A DNA stretch of 64,000 bases from the NCBI RefSeq assembly GCF_902806685.2, contig NC_048553.1, positions 12,939,440 to 13,003,439 on the forward strand. Direction: 5' to 3'. Positions 49,572 to 59,782 of the stretch are shown in pieces. The stretch's first letter is position 1; each line of letters starts with the position of its first letter. The position numbers were made by a program, and so were the translations under genes. Under the pieces are notes generated by a model. It did not search any database. It saw only the letters and a program-made list of their open reading frames with translations, and had not been told where the DNA came from. Origin of the DNA: Maniola hyperantus. Taxonomy: Eukaryota; Arthropoda; Insecta; Lepidoptera; Nymphalidae.

Positions 49572-49820
49572 TTGTTGGTTTATTGGTTTGTTGGTTTAGT
49601 GGTTCGTTGGTTTGTTGGTTTGTCCTGCAATCACGTCGCAACGATGAAACGGATTGACGTGATTTTTTTCATGGGTATAGTTATCTATACCCATGAAAAA
49701 AATCACGTCCTTAAAAAGACCTGGAGAGTGACATAGTCTACTTTTTATCCCGGAAAAACAAAGAGTCCCCACGGGATTTTTCAAAACCTAATTCCACGCG
49801 GACGGAGTCGCGGGCATCAT
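49572..49820 (+). mobile_element. Hel-B Helitron, with inverted inner repeat
   Basis: GGTTTATTGGTTTGTTGGTT run at the left and CGGAGTCGCGGGCATCATCT at the right. A central inverted pair (TTTTTTTCATGGGTATAG / CTATACCCATGAAAAAAA, 49,663-49,706) is unusual for the family. Confidence 0.6.
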
Positions 49821-50194
49821 CTATTTGGCCTATAAATTTAATTCAGAACTTTTTAAATAAAACGTCAGTTCATTTTAATTTATTGTTTAATTGCCTCGCA
49901 ACGCGAAAACGGAGGTTAGCGAGGATTTTTGTTAATTAACTCTGCGGGGAAGTTCTGGCTCCACAGTCATTCCACGTACCTGGAAGATTACAAAGGTTGT
50001 ATCGATGGCATTGTGGGAATTTTTCTTCTCACATTCATTTACCCTTTTTATTTTTTAAAGTTAAAATTTTGAAAGATTTTCGGCGCTCAGTTTTTTGCAG
50101 CCAAATTTCATGATTCTAGATCAACGGGAAGTAACCCTATACGACAGACAGACTGACAACGAAGAGATAATTACAAGTGAAGGGTTTTTTTTAG

Positions 50195-50665
50195 GGTTCC
50201 GTAATTTAAAAGGAATAAAGGAACCCTATAGGATCACTTTTTGTGTCGTGTCTGTCAAGAAAACCTACAGGGTAGTTCCCGTTGACCTAGAATCATGAAA
50301 TTTGGCAGGTAGGTCGCAGGGGGAAAAATCCAAAAACCGTGAATTCATGGTTAAATTATTCAAAAGTCAAAGTCAAAGTCAAAGTCAAAGTCAAATGATT
50401 TATTCAAAATAGGTAATAAATTACTCTTATTGATTGTCTGGTATAGTGTTAGATTTGTAAAAAAAAACGTTAAAATGTGTTCATGATAAAATTATTAGAT
50501 TTTCAACTTTTAAAGTAAGATGAAAGGTCTTCCTGTGCATTCTAAAACAGGTTTTTGTTTATTTTTATGCATCATAGTTTTTGAATTATCGTGTAAAATG
50601 TCGAAAAAATACGACTGTTGTATGGAACCCTCGTTGCGCGAGCCTGACTCGCACTTGGTTATTTT
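50195..50665 (+). repeat. GGTTCCG repeat split by a LINE end
   Basis: TTTTTAGGGTTCCGTAATTT to CGAGCCTGACTCGCACTTGG, interrupted by (GTCAAA)n plus about 80 bp (50,360-50,458, minus-strand LINE 3' end with TTTGAC tail). Confidence 0.65.
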
Positions 50666-50699
50666 ATGGAGGTACGGAACCTAAATGGCTTCCAAGTTG

Positions 50700-51298
50700 A
50701 CTGCACGGGCGCCATACAAAAAAAAAATGGCGCTTGTTTACGATCAACTATATTTTATCCCACCACAAACCAACTCCCACATTAAACAGTTATTACGTGA
50801 ATAAATAAGAAGGGCGCGATTAACATTTTATTTTATTATAATGTATACGATTACAGAGATTTATCCGTTTATCATTACGGTCGAAGATATTTGTGAGAAA
50901 GATTAATGTGATCACTGCCCACGGCGTGGACTTACTCTGGAAAGTGAAGCGTCATTTTCAAGTAGGTACATAGTTTAAAAAAGTCTCAAAAGTTTCAATC
51001 AGCAGTGCACAATAGTTCGTAAAGCTGATTAAATTCTATTTTATTTAAGAATTATTATTTTTCATGTACCTACCAAAATTGTAGTTACAAAACAATAATA
51101 ATTGATAATGAATATGGAAAATATTTGTTTAACAAAACAGTTTTTTCAATTTAAACATTGTCTGATACGGTCCTGTGTCATGGGTACCCAATGTACTAAA
51201 CCGGTAAATTAAATCAAGTAACCATTGAAAATTTTTTCCTACCATAAATCACAATTATATAATGCTGCTAATACCATCTAGCCTATGGGGCAATAAGT
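50700..51298. other. no feature recognised
   Basis: No coding or repeat structure noted. Confidence 0.35.
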
Positions 51299-51420
51299 AA
51301 AAATTTCTTAGCGGATGTCTACGTCATAATAGTTGCTGCATGCCTTTCAGCCCGGTCCGTCCAGTAGTTTGAGTTGGTGGACTAGTCAGTCAGTCACCTT
51401 TTTATACATTACATTTAGAT
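51299..51420 (-). mobile_element. Hel-A Helitron fragment
   Basis: TTCTTAGCGGATGTCTACGT, CCGTCCAGTAGTTTGAGTTG, TCAGTCAGTCACCTTT and ACATTTAGA; the CTAG end is missing. Confidence 0.6.
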
Positions 51421-51816
51421 AATTCATTAACTTTAAATTAAATTATTTTTCTAAGTAACTCATGTTTTTTAAACTAATTTTGCCAAATTCTAACATGTTG
51501 ATATTTTTGTTGGTGGCCAGAATAGTGCCGCCAGACGCATCCTAAACCAGTTCCATAAAGTTCCGATGACTCAAGGCATTGTGTCCGTATTTCGTGCTCT
51601 GAGTAATGTGCTCTTACCAAAATGGCGCCCTTTTACCTTTGTCCGACTTTTATTGAACGGTTATTGGTATTTTAAACTATATTTTATAATACTAATAAAA
51701 CCGTTTTTCCGTTAAAACGGTTTTTCTTGACTGTTTTCTGTTTTTTGGCTACCACTTCGTGCATTACTTACTAGTACCTACAAGCTGTGATAGCCTAGTG
51801 GTAGGTAACTAGATAA

Positions 51817-52171
51817 ATAAATAAATAAATAAATAAAGCCTTTATTCCAATTCAATCTTGTGGATACATACAATTCATCACAAAAATTACAGTTGATATG
51901 ACAATTAAGTACTTACATAATATTAAGATTAACAATTTATATTTACAAAAATTCAAACAATTATGCAATATGATATTCGTTATAGTTTTTATAGGTAGGT
52001 ACAATTTTTTAAGTTTTATAACAGTTTTTGGTAAAAATAATCATCATTAATAAAAAAATTAAATTAAATTAAAATAATCACATCGTCTTAGATTTATAAT
52101 AATATTGTGAATTTTTAAGTACTTATGTCAAAAACAAATTAGAATAGTCAGTTAAATTATATAATATAAAA
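51817..52171 (-). mobile_element. 5'-truncated LINE 3' end with 16-bp target duplication
   Basis: On the minus strand the element ends in AATAAAGGC then TTTATTTATTTATTTA. It is flanked by GTAGGTAACTAGATAA at 51,801-51,816 and 52,172-52,187. It interrupts a SINE-1 head (GCTGTGATAGCCTAGTGGTA, 51,784). Confidence 0.85.
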
Positions 52172-52288
52172 GTAGGTAACTAGATAAGACAAACTTCGGA
52201 TGACCGAATACTATTCGCAAATTCAATTGACAGTGTTCAAGAAATAGTTGTGTTGTTAGAAAGACAACTTGTCCAGGGGGCCTCACAG

Positions 52289-52728
52289 AATAGGCTACTT
52301 GACAATTTTTTTAAGTTGGTCTTAAATGGTTAATATTTGTCCTATTATATCAAAAAAATTAACACTATATTTTTTTGCGCCCTAAAAACCGTAAAACTTT
52401 AATTTAAAAAAATATTTTTCTTAGACAGGTGAAAACACTGTCGGCCATGTTTGGCCGATAGATTATCTGTGCTCTGACGTCATGCATTTGTAAACAACAG
52501 TATAACCAGGGTTATACTGTTGTTTACAAATGCATGACGTCAGAGCACAGATAATCTATCGGCCAAACATGGCCGACAGTGTTTTCACCTGTCTAAGAAA
52601 AATATTTTTTTAAATTAAAGTTTTACGGTTTTTAGGGCGCAAAAAAATATAGTGTTAATTTTTTTGATATAATAGGACAAATATTAACCATTTAAGACCA
52701 ACTTAAAAAAATTGTCAAGTAGCCTATT
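52289..52728. repeat. perfect 438-bp palindrome (219-bp arms, 2-bp spacer)
   Basis: The left arm 52,289-52,507 (starting AATAGGCTACTTGACAATTT, ending ACAACAGTATAACC) is the exact reverse complement of 52,510-52,728; only AG separates them. I compared the arms base by base and found no mismatch. No coding. It could be an exceptionally young fold-back MITE, an RNA hairpin source, or an assembly artefact. Confidence 0.95.
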
Positions 52729-52970
52729 GGAGGCGCGTGCCCTTAATGATCCGTTGATTCGATTCGCCGATCGCTTCAGTATTCAGGAGGAGCTGATGTT
52801 GACCGATTCCCCGACCACGTGACCCGCATCCCAACTCAGCTCGTTTACTAATCGACTCAATACACCTTTGCGATGATGTATTTATTTCTTCGTCGAAGCA
52901 AATCTTGTGATGTTGTATACGGTACCTACTTATTCAATCTAGCTGTAATACGAGGTTCGATTATGGAGAA

Positions 52971-53145
52971 CTTTTTTTTTAAAGAATATTAGCCATGTTA
53001 AATGACAAATATTCCCCTTTCCTCTCCAACTAAGCGTCAGGCTTGTGCTAGGAGTAGGTACGACAATAGTGCAACGGGCGGGGTTTGAACCGTCGACCTT
53101 TCGGTTTTCAGTCCACTCCTTTACCGGTTGAGCTATTGAGGCTCC
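52971..53145 (-). mobile_element. SINE-3 (tRNA-derived, A-tailed)
   Basis: On the minus strand: AGCCTCAATAGCTCAACCGG (A box), AAAACCGAAAGGTCGACGGT and GGTTCAAACCCCGCC (B box), a 90-bp body and an A run (52,973-52,983). The tRNA-like part is about 70 nt but lacks good stems, so I treat it as a SINE and not a tRNA gene. It is next to a SINE-1 scrap (53,150-53,190). Confidence 0.65.
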
Positions 53146-53334
53146 TCTCTTGGCATGCAGGTTTCCTCAGGATGTTTTCCTCCGTCGTTGAAACAAGTAT
53201 TTTAATCGCTTGGTATTTTACATGTTCTTTATTTTTACATTTAAATACAAGCCGGAACAATCTACCAAGTTAAAGATGACAGTAAGCGATGTGATAATTT
53301 GTCAGCGTCAAACCTTGAATCGAGACAAACTTAT

Positions 53335-53545
53335 TGGCTCTCGTCCATCGATATAAATGACAAGATATGCCCAAGCGAACAAAATTTTTCACGGTTTTGG
53401 AACCAAATAAATCAGCGCCACCTCTTAGATACTAATGAACGACCCGTTTGAAATCCAAACGTCACTGAGGTTGCATTGGTGCTAAATAAACATTTTAGGA
53501 CCAATGAATCGGTGCCATTTTGCTTGTTCAATGGCCCTGTCCTTA
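53335..53545 (-). repeat. AAATGGCAC repeat, empty Helitron site
   Basis: The complement of the family: AAATTTTTCACGGTTTTGGA, CGCCACCTCTTAGATACTAA, TGAACGACCCGTTTGAAATC, GGTGCCATTTTGCTTGTTCA. The join ACTAATGAAC is the undisturbed target of the Helitron at 49,007. Confidence 0.75.
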
Positions 53546-53769
53546 CGAAGTAATATATAAGTCAATGCTCTCGTCTTATGATTGATCACGCCGAGGACTT
53601 GCGGGTTGCTAGGTATTTCAAAAACCAAATTATCAAAAGAACTTACCACCATACCTATAAGTTCGCGACAGGTCAAGCTGGCAATCGGAGTAGGGACGCC
53701 TCGCACACCTGCACAACGCCCCGCGCTAGCTCGGTGCGGGATAACCTTCCACCCCCCATTTCACTCCTT

Positions 53770-54158
53770 TAGGGGAGAATTTCTGTAAACCATTTTTTAG
53801 TTGTTACCTACGTCCTATAAAGAACCTACTTTCCAAATTAAGTTAAGAGTAACAATAATTAAAATTTTCTCATACAAACTTTCATTCCCCATTATCAAGG
53901 GTGCTAACACCCTTAAGGGGGCATTTTCCAAAATAACTCATACAATTTTTTATTAATTAAAGCTATTTACATAAATTTCGATTTTCACGTCTCTAACTAT
54001 GATAATATAGGACTTTCATATAAACTTTAACCCTCCATTTCACCTCCTTAGGTATCTGAGAACCGTTTCTTAGCTTTCCAAATTTTAAGTTTGTAAACTT
54101 TATAGTTTCTGAGATTTCGTGATTAGTCAGTGAGTGGTATTTTGCTTTTATATAATTA
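53770..54158. other. no gene seen
   Basis: Repeated CATTTCACTCCTTTAGG / CATTTCACCTCCTTAGG phrases resemble the middle of some SINE or Helitron families, but no ends were found. Confidence 0.35.
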
Positions 54159-54484
54159 CTAGCTGATGCCCGCGACTTCGCCCGCGTGGGTTTAGGTTTC
54201 TTAAAAATCCCTAGCGAACCCTTTGCTTTTCCGGGATAAAAAGTTGCCTATGCCATTTTACGGGACCTCTGTACCAAATTTCATACAAATCAGTTAAGCG
54301 GATGAGCATTTAAGAATCCCGTGGGAACTCTTTGGTTTTGATTTACATATTTTTAATGTAGCCTATGTCCGTCCCCAGGATGTCAGATAACTCTGTACCG
54401 AATTTCATCAAAAGTTGGGTCGTGAAAAGCTAGCAGACAGACAGACGGACAGACAGACAGACGCATTTATAATATTAGTATGGA
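54159..54484 (-). mobile_element. Hel-B Helitron, long form
   Basis: CTAGCTGATGCCCGCGACTT to CATTTATAATATTAGTATGG and A. It contains GTCGTGAAAAGCTAGCAGAC, the site that carries the retroposed insert in the copy at 9,105. Confidence 0.8.
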
Positions 54485-55460
54485 GAATATAGTAGTATTA
54501 TAGGTATGCCTTTATCCCGAGAGCTACTTGTAAGGACGTTACATGTCAGTCGCCTGTCAATTATACGGGCCCCTTTGTTGGCTTCATTTCAAAGAAACTG
54601 AGCTGTTTCGCAGAATGGCAACATATAAAAAGATATCTTTCTCATAAGACATACAATGCTTACTATGACAGATTTGGATTGACCTTGCGTTATTGAACTG
54701 TCATGTTACCCTAATTCTCCATTTAAGTATAATGGTTGTTAACTCGTTTTAACTAGTATAAACTAGTTTTAACTGAAAGCCTTTGTTACTGGTTTTATCT
54801 AAATGAAACTATTATTTTAATCAGCCCAATTAACCTACTACGGTATTTGACAACTAGTCAAATCAGTTACTTTTTACCAAACACCAAAACGCGCACGTAG
54901 TATGCGATATGCTATGAAATACTAGAATGTGACGTCACATCAAAATGACGTACTTTTTTAGTTTAATCGATAATTTAAAATGGTTATTAGACTTAAAACA
55001 AACAAAGGACTTGGATTTTACGTATTTTGGAAGACCCTCTATTTAATAATCACTGAGAAATAATTTATTTTTGACGTAGCCAAATACTCAATTGTTGATT
55101 ATCTAATTAACTGTTTGTCGACCGACTGACTCTGGCTGACTGACTGATTGACTAATTTTTAAGTAGGTTTGTTCCGTGGTCCCTTCATTCAGCTACACCA
55201 ACTTGACTTTCGTTTCGCTTCGCTCGTCATTTCCCGCCTTCGCTCCTCACAGCCTCGTAGGCTGGATTCATTCAGACCCTCCTTTATGCTTCACAAAACA
55301 TACACACACACTGTTGTAATTTTATTATTGTATATACTTTTATTCTAAATCTATTCTGTTAAAAAAGTTTTAATTATAATTTTAAGTAATCTCTTGTGGC
55401 CTTCTGTTAAATCTAGATTTAGATTTAAATAATAATTATGTAATTACGCTGTTGATTACT
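54485..55460. other. no gene seen
   Basis: Small repeats of AACTAGTTTTAACT (54,748-54,775). No coding or element ends recognised. Confidence 0.35.
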
Positions 55461-55462
55461 TT

Positions 55463-55797
55463 TTTTTTTTTATTCAGATACAAGTTAGCCCTTGACTGCA
55501 ATCTCACCTGATGGTAAGTGATGATGCAGTCTAAGATGATAGCGGGCTAACCTGGAAGGGGTATGGCAGTTTTTATTAAACCCATACCCCTTTGGTTTCT
55601 ACACGGCATCGTACCGGAACGCTAAATCACTTGGCGGTACGGCTTTGCCAGTAGGGTGGTAACTAGCCACGGCCGAAGCCTCCCACCAGACCAGACCTGA
55701 AATTTAGAAATTATAAAATTCCAAACCCCTGCCAGGAATCGAACCCAGGACCTCCCACTAAAAAGACCACAGCGCTCACCACTGCGCCAGGGAGGTC
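55463..55797 (-). mobile_element. SINE-2 (tRNA-derived), copy 3
   Basis: T-rich tail at the left, TTCAGATACAAGTTAGCCCT, GGCGGTACGGCTTTGCCAGT, and the head complement CACCACTGCGCCAGGGAGGT at the right. Confidence 0.85.
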
Positions 55798-55952
55798 GTC
55801 AAAAACTTTCAAATAAATAAAATAAAAGATATAAAATGACAATTTAATTTCAATCCTAATATGACATAAGTAGGTCAGTGTTATTTGGCATGACCACAAA
55901 ATTCCGAAAGGGTTCGCAAATTAAAACTTCGCACAAAGTCGGGATTCAAATT

Positions 55953-56045
55953 TTAATTACGTCCTTTCAATTTTTGGGGCACGCAAAAGCCTAGACTATT
56001 TTCAATTATCTCTTGTGAAATACTTTTCTAACTACCAATATAATA
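55953..56045. repeat. ATTACGTCCTTTCAA repeat, copy 2
   Basis: Same 95 bp as at 44,005, ending CTAACTACCAATATAAT and joined to a Hel-A scrap (CGCGACTTCGTCCGCGTAGA). Confidence 0.65.
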
Positions 56046-56091
56046 CCGCGACTTCGTCCGCGTAGACTACCTACTCAAATTTCAAACCCCC

Positions 56092-56293
56092 TGACTGACT
56101 GACTAACTGACTGATCTATCAAAGCACAGCTCGAACTACTGGACGGATCGGACTGAAATTTAGCATGCAGATAGCTATTATAACGTAGACATCCGCTAAG
56201 AAATGTTTTTAGGAAACTCAAACCTGAAGGGGGCTAAAATAGGGGTTGGAAATTCGTGTAGTCCACGCGGATGAAGTCGCGAGCATAAGCTAG
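56092..56293 (+). mobile_element. Hel-A Helitron, 5' end lost
   Basis: CTGACTGACTGACTAACTGA start to GCGAGCATAAGCTAG|T. Faces the opposite-oriented scrap to its left. Confidence 0.75.
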
Positions 56294-56597
56294 TCTAATA
56301 TAAAAGCAAACAACCTTACAACAATTTTTTTTCACTAATAAATTCGTCAAAAAATGCTGTCTCTTATGCAATGGGAAACCTAAGAACATTTTCACGATAC
56401 AGGAAGTAAATTCCGGCTTATAAAAAACAGTATTTATTACCTCGGTACGGAAAACCAGCTGTGTACTTTCCTTGACAAGGGTCGAGAAGGTGGATCTTAG
56501 TTAATTGGAAATGACCCAAAAATGGTCCTGTAACTATTCTGAACGTCAACGATGTCACTCTAAATGATTGCAAGAAAATTGCGGAATACCTTCTATA

Positions 56598-56761
56598 AGT
56601 CCCGCAAATTGCTATTGCGCTGGAACCATGTCTCATTAACATCAAAATGACGTCATTTGACGTATAGGTATTTGAGTAAAAATATACCATCAGCTCTAAA
56701 CTTTAGTCTAGTGCTGACGTCACTAAAATGGCGGCCACGCTTATTAGCAATTTGCAGGACT
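56598..56761. mobile_element. AGTCCCGCAAATTGCTA MITE, copy 2
   Basis: AGTCCCGCAAATTGCTATTG and TTAGCAATTTGCAGGACT ends; the middle differs slightly from 36,915-37,068. Confidence 0.78.
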
Positions 56762-56782
56762 CATAAACCAGTATATGAAACA

Positions 56783-56994
56783 CTAGCTGATGCCCGCGAC
56801 TTCGTCCGCGTGGAATAAGGTTTTTCAAAAATCCCGTGGGAACTCTTTGATTTTCCGGGATAAAAAGTAGCCTATGTCACTCTCCAGGTCTTTATCTATA
56901 CCCATGCAAAAAATCACGTGAATCCGATGCACCGTTGCGACGTGATTGAAGGACAAACCAATAAACAAACACACTTTCGCATTTATAATACTGA
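56783..56994 (-). mobile_element. Hel-B Helitron adjoining a Hel-A
   Basis: A|CTAGCTGATGCCCGCGAC to ACTTTCGCATTTATAATACT; followed directly by CTAGCTTATGCTCGCAAC of the next Helitron. Confidence 0.78.
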
Positions 56995-57497
56995 CTAGCT
57001 TATGCTCGCAACTTCGTTCGCGTGGACCACACGTATTTCGAAACCCTAATTTACCCCCTTCAGGGTTGAATTTTCAAAAATCCTTTCTTAGCGGATGTCT
57101 ACGTCATAATAGCTACCTGTATGCCAAATTTCATCACGATCCGTCCAGTACCCGTAGTACAAGATTTTACGTCTCACCAAACCAAACCAAATTCGAGAGT
57201 CGAAATACTTCCGTGTTACAGTAAACTGGATCTTAAATGCCTTGTTTTAAAGCTCAAGTTTGTCTACACTTCTACAGCCAGCGCTCCAAGCGGAAACATT
57301 GCGAAATTAAAATCAGTGGCATTGAATATTTGACTTCAATTCAAGGCTGTTTAGGTCCATTTTACTGTAACGCGGAAGTATTTCGACTCTCGAATTTGGT
57401 TTGGTTTGGTGAGACGTAAAATCTTGTACTACGGGTACTGTAGTTTGAGCTGTGCGTTCATAGATCAGTCAGTCAGATTTTCCTTTTATTTATTTAA
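56995..57497 (-). mobile_element. Hel-A Helitron split by a TA-type MITE
   Basis: CTAGCTTATGCTCGCAACTT to CGATCCGTCCAGTA, then after the insert TAGTTTGAGCTGTGCGTTCA to TTTTCCTTTTATTTATTTAA. Confidence 0.8.
57145..57440. mobile_element. CAGTACCCGTAGTAC MITE with ~75-bp inverted ends (Tc1/mariner-like)
   Basis: The left AGTACCCGTAGTACAAGATT... and right ...AATCTTGTACTACGGGTACT are inverted, continuing through TTACGTCTCACCAAACCAAA and GAGAGTCGAAATACTTCCG. It sits in the Helitron at a TA (CCAG|TA); a TA duplication fits if one CAGTA was lost on the left by slippage. Confidence 0.78.
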
Positions 57498-58254
57498 GAG
57501 TATACAATGACCTAAGATTAATAATAATAAGAACCTGTAGCATCATGTTCTTGAGCAAAATGAAATTAAATACTTGAATAATTGACCCAACGCCTAGGAC
57601 TAGAGTAACCTAATAGCCGTTTGTCTCCTCTGTGCTACCTAATAGTGTAGAGGTCCCAAGTTATTAAACTGTTGACCTCGCGCGGGAAAGCGCAGCGTTG
57701 GCAAACCTGGCTTTGCCAGGGCCGTAGCTTCCTAATAGACCAGTTGGTCTGACATGCGCCCTGCGAGAAAATTTTGTCTACGCATTATCTCGTGTTTTTT
57801 CATACAAATAAGACGAGTAAATGCGTAGACAAAATTTTCTCGCGGTGCGCATGTTAGGCGTTCAGATCAAAGATTTAGAAATTACCATTTTTTTTCAATG
57901 CGCCCGTTGGCATTTACAATATTCAGTACAATAACTGCGCTGCTCTAATGACTCTTGCGCCTCCAGAAGATACACTAATACTACTGAGTATCTTTCGGCC
58001 ATATCTTCTAAGTCTATTTGTCGCCATCGGGGCGCAATAGGCGTGTTTATCCGTGGGAAATATTGCGGCTCTGTAAACCAATTTGGTGAGGATTATCGAC
58101 CCGGAAAACTACTTGGATAGAGGTCCAAATGACGATTGCTTTTGGCTATTGGGGTGTGTAACGTCATTTTGTCATGTCTTCTAATAGCTATGTTGACTTT
58201 GGAGAGGCTTACAAAGTATAAAAACCCCTTTGTTACACCCGCCTTTTTTCCGGC
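57498..58254. other. no gene seen; strong hairpin at 57,753
   Basis: Only the 57,753-57,853 hairpin (separate entry) stands out. Confidence 0.4.
57753..57853. repeat. 101-bp near-perfect hairpin
   Basis: CATGCGCCCTGCGAGAAAAT then TTTGTCTACGCATT pairs with AAATGCGTAGACAAAATTTT then CTCGCGGTGCGCATG, about 35 bp with two or three mismatches and a loop of about 30 nt. Size fits a pre-miRNA-like stem or a tiny fold-back element. Confidence 0.7.
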
Positions 58255-58497
58255 ACGTCGGGGGTTCGATTCCGGGCACGCACCACTAACTTTTCTTAGT
58301 TATGTGCGTTTACAAAAAAAGCTAACCATCATTTGCTTTAATGGTGAAGGAAAACTGCATGCCTGAGTGCTCTATATATCCTCAAAGGTGTGTGAAGTCT
58401 GCCAATCCGCATTTTGCCAGCGTGGCAGACTATAGCCTAAACCCTTCTCACTCTGAGAGGAGGCCCGGCTCTGAAGTGGGCCGATAATCCTTGGATG
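58255..58497 (+). mobile_element. SINE-1, head truncated
   Basis: Starts in the B box (GTCGGGGGTTCGATTCCGGG), CACCACTAACTTTTCTTAGT, GGTGAAGGAAAACTGCATGC, and ends GAAGTGGGCCGATAA where the Helitron enters. Confidence 0.75.
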
Positions 58498-58860
58498 TTT
58501 GGATGTTTGTTACTCAATCACGCGAAAACGGCTGAACGGATTTGAATGAAATTTGGAATGGAGATAGATTATATCCTGGATTAACACATAGGCCCGCGGC
58601 ATTTATCAGAGGAGGATTTTATCCCGGAAAATCAAAGAGTTCCCGCGGGATTTTGAAAAATGTAAATCCACGCGGACCCCCCACTAGGTGGACGGACGAC
58701 ATCAGACGAGTCGCAGGGAGCCGCTGGATCCAGGCGGCGCAAGACCGTGGCGTGTGGAAGTCCCTACAGGAGACCTATGTCCAGCTGTGGACGTCTATTG
58801 GTTGATGATGATGATGATGATGATGAAATCCACGCGGATGAAGTCGCGGGCATCAGCTAG
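58498..58860 (+). mobile_element. Hel-B-like Helitron with nested LINE
   Basis: A|TCCTTGGATGTTTGGATG, CACGCGAAAACGGCTGAACG, then after the LINE insert GATGAAGTCGCGGGCATCAG and CTAG|T. A 5'-variant with the same 3' end as Hel-A and Hel-B. Confidence 0.8.
58677..58825 (+). mobile_element. 5'-truncated RTE-type LINE insertion with target duplication
   Basis: The sequence encodes PPTRWTDDIRRVAGSRWIQA and AQDRGVWKSLQETYVQLWTS followed by IG and a TGA stop, then a GATGAT tail. It is flanked by a 13-bp duplication AAATCCACGCGGA (58,664-58,676 and 58,826-58,838), so it arrived by target-primed reverse transcription into a Helitron (58,498-58,860). Confidence 0.85.
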
Positions 58861-59004
58861 TGGGTTGATAATGATCTATTGGCTCTTAAAATTGAAGTCC
58901 TCAACTAAGTATTTACACACAGTTGTATTATAGTAGAATTGTAATATACATTGTATTGTAATTTATTTTGTAACAAAAAAACAATTTTAGACTTGCCTTT
59001 ACAC

Positions 59005-59306
59005 AAGTTTAAGAAATCTATTAAAAGTATGCTCTTAAAAAAAGCATATTATACAGTGGAAGACTATGTAAATGATAAGAAAGCTTGGATTTGACTCGCT
59101 CCAGCAATGCACGGGGCTGCAATTGCTTGCACAGTACGGTATAATAATATTGTAAATGGATGACTTGAAAAGAGCAACCGCCGAGTTTCTAGCTGGTTCT
59201 TCTCGGTAGGAACGGCATTCCGAACCAGTGGTAAATTAAACTAGTTAACGATTCAAAAGCACTTGTATTAAGTCTACTTGAATAAAAAAAAAAAATTCTA
59301 TTCTAT
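59005..59306 (+). mobile_element. LINE-P 3' end with (TTCTA)n tail
   Basis: AATCTATTAAAAGTATGCTC, GGATTTGACTCGCTCCAGCA, GCAACCGCCGAGTTTCTAGC, and the AATTCTATTCTATTG tail. Confidence 0.7.
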
Positions 59307-59606
59307 TGTAATCGCTCTCACAACGAGTTGGATAACAACGTCGCATTCAGTTGGTCCATTTTCAATTAGCTGCGATCCGCCTTTTCAACCCTCGTCACAA
59401 AAATCCGCAGCTGGATTTTCTTACGGAGTTAATAAATACGATATTTTACAAGGAAAATGTTGCCTCGCTAAGAGAATGGACGATAAATTATTTATCGAAC
59501 TCCAATACGCTTTCTTTCTTTTAATTTCTTAGAAAATACCTACCTTGTCTACCGGCAGTTGCCAAGCGAAGCGAAACGTTGCGATACCAAGTACAGACTA
59601 ACTAAG
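59307..59606. other. no feature recognised
   Basis: No element ends or convincing frame. Confidence 0.35.
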
Positions 59607-59760
59607 TAGCTTATGCTTGCGAGTTTGTCCGCGTGGATTACACAGATTTAAAACCCCTATTTCACCCCCTAAGGGGTTGAATTTTCAAAATTCCTTTTTT
59701 AGCGAACGCCTACGTCATAATAGCTATCTGAATGCCAAATTTTATAGATCAATAAACAGT
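59607..59760 (-). mobile_element. Hel-A Helitron, truncated
   Basis: TAGCTTATGCTTGCGAGTTT to AATAGCTATCTGAATGCCAA; the TC side is lost. Confidence 0.65.
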
Positions 59761-59782
59761 TAACGCAACGGGTGCGGTGCGT

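Noticed and set aside
13005..55797. GGTTCGATTCC and similar boxes as tRNA genes
   Set aside because: The tRNA-like heads (for example at 14,890, 13,320, 55,780 and 53,100) lack proper acceptor and anticodon stems, continue into shared SINE bodies and occur in several copies.
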